DNA from: an uncultured Colwellia sp.
Lineage (GTDB): Bacteria; Pseudomonadota; Gammaproteobacteria; Enterobacterales; Alteromonadaceae
NCBI GenBank assembly: GCA_913058395.1
Contig: CAJXQI010000005.1
Span: 185,869 to 249,868, forward strand
Direction of reading: 5' to 3'
DNA: 64,000 nucleotides
Shown here: positions 57,002 to 64,000 of the stretch, in pieces
Layout: every line of letters begins with the position of its first letter
Position numbering within the stretch: the stretch's first letter is position 1
Notes under the pieces: generated by a model
Database searches by the model: none
Told to the model about the DNA's origin: nothing
What the model saw: the letters and a program-made list of their open reading frames with translations, nothing else
Translations under genes and position numbers: made by a program

Positions 57002-57523
57002 TTGCCCTATCAATCGCCACTATATGCTGTAGAAAAAGCAGCAAAAACAGATAAAAAATACATTATGCGTTTTTATAAAGCTCAGCGATATGCCGCAAGC
57101 TTTATAGGACAAGATCAATGTTATTTTATCAAGGGTAATAACGAAATTATTGCCTGCGTAATGGTTTCGGCAGGACAAGAAAATGGTGAGTTCTGGTTAT
57201 TACATGCTTTGGTTACCGAGAAAGCTTATCGCGGTAAAGGACTAGCCAGTTTATTACTGCGCTTCATAATGGCAGAATCAAAAGTTGAACTTCAGCAAGT
57301 TGCCCCCGGTAACACCATTGATAAAAATGAACCTAGTTTACCGAGATATTCTAAAATAATTTGTTTTGCGGATAAAGTGTTACAACCGCTTTATTTATCG
57401 AATAATTTTATTAATTACAACGCCGTCGAAGATATTGCACAGCTACCAAATGAATTTCAGCAACGGTTATCGCGCTATAGAAAAAAGCAAAGTAATTTAT
57501 GTTGTTATCTTTATAACGCATAA
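57002..57523 (+). CDS. GNAT family N-acetyltransferase
   Basis: A 173-residue acetyltransferase: the acetyl-CoA motif appears as EKAYRGKGLASLLLRFI near residues 72-88 after the LLHALVTE strand. It starts with TTG (GGA at 7 bases). The substrate is not known. Paired with the small Cys-motif protein upstream. Confidence 0.8.
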   Translation: MPYQSPLYAVEKAAKTDKKYIMRFYKAQRYAASFIGQDQCYFIKGNNEIIACVMVSAGQENGEFWLLHALVTEKAYRGKGLASLLLRFIMAESKVELQQVAPGNTIDKNEPSLPRYSKIICFADKVLQPLYLSNNFINYNAVEDIAQLPNEFQQRLSRYRKKQSNLCCYLYNA

Positions 57524-57530
57524 GAAAACA

Positions 57531-58334
57531 TTAATTCGCGGTTACTTTTCCTTCTCTTTTATCTTTATTCGCTTCAACTGTATATAAATGCTGTTTCATA
57601 TCAGCTTCCGGTGTAACCACGTCAGCGCCAATGCGCCCTACACCCGGTAATTCAATGGCAAGATCAAATAAGTCCAATTCAAAATTCAAACCTAACACGT
57701 TGAGCTCAATGCCTTCTTCAACACCAAGTGTTAATCCTAACAAGCCAAAAAATGATGCTTGCACTCCGCTGCCGGAAGATGAACGACCAAACATTTCACT
57801 AAAGGTTTTGTAATCTTTACCTATTGCCGTAGAAGGTAAATCTAAGCCTAACTCTGGCACTTCACGGCCAATGGCAGCGGTAAAGGTATTACTGTTAGGA
57901 CCTGGGTATGCTTGATACTCGTTTTTATATCGGTATTGCTCGACGATATGCTCTATACGAGCAATAAGTTCGTCAGCATCTGCAGCGCGATAGTCCAATA
58001 ACAACTCAGGTTGATGCCCCCACCAGTCACGATCTGGCTTATTAGTTCTCACTACCAAAGCAGTATCACTTCGTCTTAATCGCCAACCAATTATTTCATA
58101 ACTTGTGTAATGGTCATCACCACTGCGCTTTACACTGAACCAAGTATGAACAGCAACCGCTTGTTTAGCGCCCCAAGTTCTTGCAGCATAAACTTGAATA
58201 ACGCCACCTTGATGGTTCTCTGGCTTCGGCGCTAATAAACCACTCGTGACTTTTTGGTTGTTTGAGCAACTACTTAAGAAGCCAAGCATTAAAATTAAAC
58301 TCACTGTTATCAAACTGGCTCGAAAGTAGCTCAT
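57531..58334 (-). CDS. DUF3750 lipoprotein
   Basis: A 267-residue lipoprotein: signal peptide with lipobox LSSC (Cys near 23), then a DUF3750 domain (VYAARTWGAKQAVAVHTWFS near 50, WRLRR near 85, YPGPNSNTFTA near 142, GREVPEL). I placed the start at 58334, 6 bases after AGAGG, not the ATG at 58340 that abuts it. Function unknown; the PNSNTF region recalls amidase- or transglutaminase-like folds but no catalytic set can be verified. It ends 7 bases from the convergent GNAT gene and starts 48 bases from the RND adaptor, so may share its transcript. Confidence 0.8.
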   Translation of the reverse strand: MSYFRASLITVSLILMLGFLSSCSNNQKVTSGLLAPKPENHQGGVIQVYAARTWGAKQAVAVHTWFSVKRSGDDHYTSYEIIGWRLRRSDTALVVRTNKPDRDWWGHQPELLLDYRAADADELIARIEHIVEQYRYKNEYQAYPGPNSNTFTAAIGREVPELGLDLPSTAIGKDYKTFSEMFGRSSSGSGVQASFFGLLGLTLGVEEGIELNVLGLNFELDLFDLAIELPGVGRIGADVVTPEADMKQHLYTVEANKDKREGKVTAN

Positions 58335-58382
58335 GTACATCCTCTAATTTTATTATTTTACTTTTCATTTGATAAAGCCGCA

Positions 58383-59456
58383 TTACCTTTTAGCCACTAA
58401 ACTCTCACCTCTTCTAATTTTTTGGCCTTCCTGCAAGCGTTCACCACCGCGCACAATAACTTCATCACCGGCCCAAATAGCACCTGAAACTGAAATCCAA
58501 CTGCCGCTACCTTGGCCAACTAAAACATTCACTTTTTTGGCATTATTTTCTTTATCAACAGTGAGTACAAAGGTTTCTTTTTCTCGCAATACTAATGCGT
58601 CTCGCGGCACTAATGTCGCTTTACTCACTTGTTCTTTCGGCAATGATACCGTTACTGCTGAACCTGCCAACAAGGTTAAATCTTTTGCATCTAATCTAAC
58701 ATCAAAAGTACGAGAAGATTGTACACCCGCCTTACTCCAAGTTCTGACCGGTAATTCAACTAATTTATTTTGCCATTTCACCAATACTTTCGCGTCTTTC
58801 TGCAAAAAAGGTGCAATAGAAATTGGCGCAGCAATCATAATGTCTAAATGGTTTGTATCAACCAATTGCACTAACGAGCGACCAACACTAATAAGTTCAC
58901 CAACATGAGCGAAACGCTGACTGATATTGCCTGTAAACGGCGCTACTATTGCTGTTTTCTCTATCGCTAATTCGGTTTGCTTGATTTGCATACTTAAAGC
59001 AAGTACTTCACTTTCAGCTATAGCTAAATCTTTAGTAATACGTTCTAATTCACTAATGGCTGTATTATTCTTTTGGCTCAAAGCAGACATGCGTTTCTTT
59101 TGACTCGTTAAATACACCACGTCAGCATGATAACGCTTAATTTGTGCTTGCTGTCGCGACATTTGTAAAACTAAATGCCGATTATCAATTCGAGCAATAA
59201 CTTGGCCTTTTTCCACTTGTGAGCCAACGTCTTCAATCCAAAGTAACTGCCCCATTTGTTCAGCAGAAATTGGCGCATTCATCCTGCTGATAACGTTGCC
59301 AGGTAACCATAATGTTGGATTAACTTGTTCATTTTTAACCTTCTCAACACTAACTAATTGCCCTGGCTGTTCTTTTTCTTCAGCCATAGCGCTAACATTA
59401 ACGACTAAGCTTGATGCTAGTGTCATTACGCTTAAGTACTTATAAAATTTATTCAT
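58383..59456 (-). CDS. RND efflux periplasmic adaptor (membrane fusion protein)
   Basis: A 357-residue exported protein: signal peptide (cleavage near 26, SAMA), a biotinyl-lipoyl-like segment (VEKGQVIARID near 80), a coiled coil at about 90-150, and the beta-barrel part with VAPFTGNISQR near 170 and VRGGERLQEGQKIR near 340. AAGGAG precedes the second of two ATGs. It lies 24 bases after the permease, an inverted order from most acrAB-type operons. Confidence 0.9.
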   Translation of the reverse strand: MNKFYKYLSVMTLASSLVVNVSAMAEEKEQPGQLVSVEKVKNEQVNPTLWLPGNVISRMNAPISAEQMGQLLWIEDVGSQVEKGQVIARIDNRHLVLQMSRQQAQIKRYHADVVYLTSQKKRMSALSQKNNTAISELERITKDLAIAESEVLALSMQIKQTELAIEKTAIVAPFTGNISQRFAHVGELISVGRSLVQLVDTNHLDIMIAAPISIAPFLQKDAKVLVKWQNKLVELPVRTWSKAGVQSSRTFDVRLDAKDLTLLAGSAVTVSLPKEQVSKATLVPRDALVLREKETFVLTVDKENNAKKVNVLVGQGSGSWISVSGAIWAGDEVIVRGGERLQEGQKIRRGESLVAKR

Positions 59457-59479
59457 CATAATCTCCTTAAAATGAGCTT

Positions 59480-62400
59480 TTACTTGTCAGCAATTAATTT
59501 AATTCGTGCTGGCTGTTTGATTGATGTTTTCTCTTTAGCTACAAAAGTGAAGTCACTGCGATTAAGCCTTAATAAACATGGGAGTAAAACAATAGTAAAT
59601 AGTGTGCTAACGGCTAGACCACCGACAATAACCGCCGACAAACCACGGTAAATAACACTGCCAGTACCGGGCATTAGTAATAATGGCAACATGCCAAAAA
59701 AGCTGGTTGCCGTGCTCATGAATATAGGTCGCAGCCTTAAGGTTAATGCTTGTTCAATGGCATCAACACGCGACATACCGCTATTTTGCGCGGTGCGAGT
59801 TTGATGGACCAATAAAATAGCGTTATTTACCACTAAACCAAGCAAGATAACGAAACCAATCATGGTTAGTAAATCAAGTGGCTGAAAAACAATAGTATTG
59901 AGTAGCTGCAGAGCTAGTATTCCCCCCACAGTGGCTAATGGAATGGTAATCAGCACTAACGCGCTGTCTTTAAGTGAGCGGAACAAGGCAGCCATTAATA
60001 AAAATAGGATGACCAAGGCAAACGCGAAATTCTCCGCCATAACTGAAATTGCTTTTTCCAATTGATCAGCACTGCCGCCATACAAAATATTGGCGTCATT
60101 AGGTAAACTTGCTTTTAACTGAGGCTCAACCTCACTCTTAAGTGCTGCAATAGTTCGTTCCAATGACCACCCTTCTGGTGGGTTAACATTTAACGTAATA
60201 GTACGATTACCATCAATTCGTGTTAATCGTGATGGCCCAACAGTGCGTTGAATATCAACCAATTCAGATAACTGGGTTATTGAACCTGTACCGGTGACAA
60301 CGGGCACATCACCTAAATTATCAGGGTCATCCCAGCCTTCAGCGCGTAAAATCATATTCAAACGCTTACTACCATTGAAATATTCACCAACAAATAGACC
60401 ATCGCCCATGGTTCTGACCACTCGACCAATATCGCGACGATTCCAACCTTGCTCCAAAATACTGCGATCATTAGGTGTTAAACGTAGTTCTGGCTCAGCC
60501 ATTTCAGTACCTGGATTTGCTTGTACGCGTGCGCCTGGAATTGCCGCTTTCACCCATTCAATGCCTTGTCTTGCTGTATTTTGTAATGCTCGGGTGTCTT
60601 TTGATTGCAAATGTACGCTAACTTGACGACCACCACCAAAGCCGCCAAATAAATTCCCTTGAGAGGCAAAAGCTTGAGTATCAGGTAAGTCGACTAGTAT
60701 TTCATTGCGAACAATATCAAGCAGCTCATCGACTTTAGATTGGTCTTTTGCTCTAACCCCTAAACTGCCACCAAACGGTCCAGAAAATAAATAGTAGTTT
60801 TTCAGTGCTGGCTCTTTGGTACCATCCATATAAGGCTTAAGACGCGCAACAATTGGCTCAACAACTTCTTTTTCGATAGTGTTCACGTTTGCCCCAGGTG
60901 GAAAGCGTAAATTAGCGTCAACGGCGTCACGCTTAACTGGCGGTAAATAATCTAAGGTCGGCAATGCAACATAGGTAACAATAATTGGCACAATAAGTAG
61001 CACAGTAGCGACTGTTAAACGCCTTTTAGTCGAACGGGTAATGCGCATGACAAATGACGTAATGCGTTGCCAAAGTTTTTCATTTGGGTCTTCAGCAGAT
61101 TGTTGCTTCAAGAAATACTTAGCCAATACTGGCAAGAGTACGACAGCAACAATTAAGGAAACAGAAACAGCAATGGCTATAGTCAGTGCTAAGTCGCCAA
61201 ATAGCTGACCTTCGATATCTTTTAAGAAAAATACCGGCAGAAATATCGCGACTGTTGTTGCGGTTGATGCAAGCAGTGCTCCCCAAACTTGTTGAGCACC
61301 TTGTTCCGCACTTTTATGGTTATCCGCCCCTTTATCACGCATTCGTAATATATTTTCAAGGACAACAATGGCCGCATCTAGCACCATACCAACTGCGAAT
61401 GCTAACCCTGCCAGAGAAATCACATTAAGCGATCGTCCAGTAATTTCTAGTACGATAAACGTACTCAACAAACTTACCGGTATTGCCGTGGCAATGATTA
61501 ACGTTGCACGCATTCTTCTAATAAAAAACCATAGCACCGACAATGATAAAACAACTCCAGCAAAAAGATTCCCAGTCACCAGATTAATCGCGCGATAGAT
61601 GAAAACGGAAGCGTCAAATGATTGCACCATCACCAGTTCTCGTTCAGCTAAAATCTCAGCGTTAATTAAATCTACTTCGTTTTTAACTCGGTTTAGCGTT
61701 TCTAGAACGTTAGCACCATTGGCACGGTTAATTCTCATGGAAAATGCTGGGTTGCCATTCTGTACGGCTAAGTTCTGTCGATCATTTCTGCGCACTTCTA
61801 CAGTGGCAACATCGCTTAGTTTGATATTGCTGCCGTTACGCGACTCTAATATCAAGTCTGACAATTCTTCAACTCGATACTTGCCATTGAACCGCAATGT
61901 ATATTGACGACGCCCGACATCTATAAAACCGCCGGATACATCGTTAGACTCTGACACTAATGCAATCAGTTCAGGAATTTGAATACCGTAGTCAGCCGCT
62001 TTTACGGGATCAAAACGAATTTGTAGTTCTTCTCTATTTTGCTGAGTAAAGGTTTCAACACTAGAAACCCCTTCAATAGACTCAATACGTGGTCTGATTG
62101 TATCGTTGGTAAAGTCAATATAATCAGAAATAGGTTTGTCGTTACCAGGCAATGCCTGTAAGAAAAAGAAAGTTAATGCAGGAGTACCACCACCAAAACC
62201 ACCCAGCATTATTCTTGGTGGCCGGGCATCTCGTGGCAAATTTGCTACACGTGTCATTCTACTGATCACTTCTATCAGTGTTTGCTCCATATTGGTATCA
62301 ACACCGAACTCTAAGTTTATAAAAGAACTACCGCGGTTAGCAAAAGCATTCATCGAGCTTAAACCGGGGATACCACGAAGCACTTGCTCTTGTGGCTCAA

Positions 62401-62590
62401 TTAATTCTGATTCTACTTCTTGTGGTGATGCTGCACGCCAAAAAGTTTGAATAGCTATACGCGGCCGCTCAATATCTGGAAATAATTGTACTGGCAATTT
62501 AAATAGACTCAACATGCCAACGAGTAGGATTAAAGCAACACCGACCGAAACAGCAGCCGGGCTAGAAAGAGCACTTGAAGTTAACTTCAT
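59480..62590 (-). CDS. RND multidrug/solute efflux permease
   Basis: A 1036-residue inner-membrane HAE1-type pump with 12 TM helices and two periplasmic lobes. The TM4 Asp-containing VGMVLDAAIVVLENI is near residue 405, and NNAILLVHQTRTAQNSG near 945 matches the second repeat. The N-terminus (SSPAAVSVGVALILLVGMLSL) is typical. No outer-membrane TolC-like gene is beside it, so it may use a shared channel. Substrate unknown. Confidence 0.92.
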   Translation of the reverse strand: MKLTSSALSSPAAVSVGVALILLVGMLSLFKLPVQLFPDIERPRIAIQTFWRAASPQEVESELIEPQEQVLRGIPGLSSMNAFANRGSSFINLEFGVDTNMEQTLIEVISRMTRVANLPRDARPPRIMLGGFGGGTPALTFFFLQALPGNDKPISDYIDFTNDTIRPRIESIEGVSSVETFTQQNREELQIRFDPVKAADYGIQIPELIALVSESNDVSGGFIDVGRRQYTLRFNGKYRVEELSDLILESRNGSNIKLSDVATVEVRRNDRQNLAVQNGNPAFSMRINRANGANVLETLNRVKNEVDLINAEILAERELVMVQSFDASVFIYRAINLVTGNLFAGVVLSLSVLWFFIRRMRATLIIATAIPVSLLSTFIVLEITGRSLNVISLAGLAFAVGMVLDAAIVVLENILRMRDKGADNHKSAEQGAQQVWGALLASTATTVAIFLPVFFLKDIEGQLFGDLALTIAIAVSVSLIVAVVLLPVLAKYFLKQQSAEDPNEKLWQRITSFVMRITRSTKRRLTVATVLLIVPIIVTYVALPTLDYLPPVKRDAVDANLRFPPGANVNTIEKEVVEPIVARLKPYMDGTKEPALKNYYLFSGPFGGSLGVRAKDQSKVDELLDIVRNEILVDLPDTQAFASQGNLFGGFGGGRQVSVHLQSKDTRALQNTARQGIEWVKAAIPGARVQANPGTEMAEPELRLTPNDRSILEQGWNRRDIGRVVRTMGDGLFVGEYFNGSKRLNMILRAEGWDDPDNLGDVPVVTGTGSITQLSELVDIQRTVGPSRLTRIDGNRTITLNVNPPEGWSLERTIAALKSEVEPQLKASLPNDANILYGGSADQLEKAISVMAENFAFALVILFLLMAALFRSLKDSALVLITIPLATVGGILALQLLNTIVFQPLDLLTMIGFVILLGLVVNNAILLVHQTRTAQNSGMSRVDAIEQALTLRLRPIFMSTATSFFGMLPLLLMPGTGSVIYRGLSAVIVGGLAVSTLFTIVLLPCLLRLNRSDFTFVAKEKTSIKQPARIKLIADK

Positions 62591-62908
62591 AGAGTAATTC
62601 CACTTAATTCGTTATTAACCAATAACAGGGTATTGGTTCACAGAGTAATAACTAAAAAATAACAGTGGATTACAAATTAGATAGCAGGCTTACGGTCAAC
62701 AGCGGATAAAATGAGGCAAGTAGCAAAGTAGAAATTGTTTGCAATGCTCAGACATAGTTTGAAATATGTTTCGGGGAATATAATTTACTAGTTTTGAACG
62801 GGTATATCAAAGTCCCTCAATAAAAAATAAATATTATTTATTCAACAACTTAGGAATAAAAAGTAAGAAAAATTAATTCTTCTCTTACTTTAAAAATTAT
62901 AGACAAGA
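62591..62908. other. 318-base gap between folD and the RND permease
   Basis: Holds the efflux operon promoter and the folD terminator. No regulator gene or open frame is visible in it. Confidence 0.5.
62860..62891 (-). terminator. terminator after folD
   Basis: AAAGTAAGA / TCTTACTTT, a 9-bp stem with a 14-base A/T-rich loop; a run of T follows on the minus strand, 18 bases past folD. Confidence 0.75.
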
Positions 62909-63772
62909 CTAGCTAACACTCTGCTTAGCGGCAGTTATAGTGTTTTTCAGTAAACAAGCAATTGTCATTGGTCCTACCCCACCTGGAACTGGTGTAATAG
63001 CTCCACACTTACCAACGACATTATCGTAGTCAACATCACCGACAAGCTTAGTTTTACTTTCTTCTGTAGATATTCGATTGATACCAACATCAATCACTGT
63101 TGCGCCTTCTTTAACCCAATCCGCTTTAACAAACTCAGCAATGCCAACTGCAGCAACTAAAATATCTGCTTGCTGGCAAACTTCAGGTAAGTTTTTAGTA
63201 CGAGAATGGGCAATAGTCACAGTACAATTTTCTTGTAATAACAACATAGCGACTGGTTTTCCAACAATGTTAGAACGACCAATAACGACGGCATGTTTTC
63301 CTGACAGATCATTACCCAAATGTTGTTTCGCTAACATAACACAACCTTGCGGAGTACAAGGTACTAGCGCCCCTGTCTCACCATTAAAAAGTCTACCTGA
63401 ATTCATAGCATGAAAGCCATCAACATCTTTATCAGGATTAATTGCTGCAATGATGACACTCTCATCAATGTGCTTTGGCAACGGTAGTTGCACTAAAATA
63501 CCGTGAATATTTCGATCATTGTTTAAGTGTTCAAGATATTTTAATAACTCTTCTTGATTTGTGTCATCAGGTAACTTTATTTCATCAGAAATCATGCCGA
63601 TTTCTTGTGTCTGCTTTATTTTATTTCTTACATAAACTTGGCTGGCCGGATCTTCACCAACTAAAATTACTGTTAATTTTGGCTGGATACCATCAGTCAA
63701 TTTCAATTCAGCTACTTCAACAGCTAACTCAGCTCGTAAATTTTTTGCTGTTAACTTTCCATCAATATTCAT
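62909..63772 (-). CDS. folD: methylenetetrahydrofolate dehydrogenase/cyclohydrolase
   Basis: A 287-residue bifunctional enzyme linking 5,10-methylene-THF to 10-formyl-THF. The catalytic Tyr and Lys are in [11 protein letters not shown] near residue 50; [10 protein letters not shown] near 93; the NADP site [11 protein letters not shown] near 165; and [12 protein letters not shown] near 260. Start at 63772 (MNIDGKL); 63787 is an alternative without a better ribosome site. Confidence 0.96.
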   Translation of the reverse strand: MNIDGKLTAKNLRAELAVEVAELKLTDGIQPKLTVILVGEDPASQVYVRNKIKQTQEIGMISDEIKLPDDTNQEELLKYLEHLNNDRNIHGILVQLPLPKHIDESVIIAAINPDKDVDGFHAMNSGRLFNGETGALVPCTPQGCVMLAKQHLGNDLSGKHAVVIGRSNIVGKPVAMLLLQENCTVTIAHSRTKNLPEVCQQADILVAAVGIAEFVKADWVKEGATVIDVGINRISTEESKTKLVGDVDYDNVVGKCGAITPVPGGVGPMTIACLLKNTITAAKQSVS

Positions 63773-63955
63773 TGTTATTATTCTCATTCATTAAATAGAA
63801 GAAATAGATGCCACTTCAACATAAAAACACAGCAGCGATTTATGCCATTATCCTAAGTAAAATATGGTTAATATACAAAGACATTAATAAAAATATTAGT
63901 GAATAATTTTTGTTTATCGATCTGAATCAATTATTTATTTAAACGCCAGACAGCA

Positions 63956-63985
63956 AAAAGCCCGTCACATCAGTAACGGGCTTTT
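63956..63985 (-). terminator. terminator of a gene beyond the window
   Basis: A 10-bp stem AAAAGCCCGT / ACGGGCTTTT with 10-base loop; on the minus strand it runs into TTTTTG, so it ends a minus-strand gene starting beyond 64000. The preceding 63788-63955 is AT-rich and shows no gene. Confidence 0.75.
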
Positions 63986-64000
63986 CTTAATAGAAGCCTA

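Noticed and set aside
1..64000. CRISPR arrays, prophage, insertion sequences, tRNA or rRNA genes
   Set aside because: No direct-repeat spacer pattern, no transposase or integrase frame, and no cloverleaf or rRNA-like stretch was found by reading.

Overview
The window is a stretch of gammaproteobacterial chromosome, AT-rich, with gene order and protein types typical of marine Alteromonadales. A Colwellia- or Thalassotalea-like organism is the best guess, inferred from overall protein character and the proQ-prc, rne/rluC and fab-holB neighbourhoods; no rRNA or marker gene settles it. There is no prophage, insertion sequence, CRISPR array, tRNA or rRNA gene that I can see. Most genes lie on the minus strand.

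Layout. 1-3813: 5' two thirds of a large NAD-dependent glutamate dehydrogenase. 4061-11112: an envelope cluster (DUF1302 outer-membrane-type protein, DUF1329 protein, YCF48-like propeller, MMPL/RND transporter). 11422-21148: DUF2835, PepN, NhaC, then Prc, ProQ, a small acidic protein and MsrC, then the SIMPL and DUF2057 periplasmic proteins. 21368-28544: the complete 2-methylcitrate (propionate) operon prpF-acnD-prpC-prpB with a GntR regulator and three copies of an ATTGTCGACAAT-type operator. 28950-31450: SpmA/SpmB-like membrane protein and TatD nuclease, with a likely plus-strand small RNA between them. 31567-40951: the pilZ-holB-tmk-mltG-pabC-fabF-acpP-fabG-fabD-plsX-rpmF-yceD block, which lacks fabH. 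41071-43491: yceF on the plus strand, then a HAD phosphatase and rluC on the minus strand. 44140-47136: rne, behind a long structured leader. 47318-49816: LMW tyrosine phosphatase, and a LysE exporter divergent from a LysR regulator. 49929-51024: a small operon under a striking 35-bp Fur-type palindrome, encoding a TPR-like protein, a His-rich membrane protein, a 34-residue protein and a SodX-like protease. 51191-58334: periplasmic binding protein, DUF885 peptidase, unknown membrane protein, DEAD-box helicase, a Cys-motif protein with a GNAT acetyltransferase, and a DUF3750 lipoprotein. 58383-62590: an RND efflux pair. 62909-63772: folD.

Working together. The prp genes oxidise propionyl-CoA through methylcitrate to pyruvate and succinate. 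The fab block makes acyl-ACP and phosphatidate precursors, linked to lipoyl- and folate-related (pabC), cell-wall (mltG) and replication (tmk, holB) functions. The least described modules are the Fur-palindrome SodX-like operon, the candidate small RNA at 30431-30617 and the DUF1302/DUF1329/YCF48/MMPL cluster. Most start sites were placed by Shine-Dalgarno spacing; several genes appear to start with TTG or GTG.
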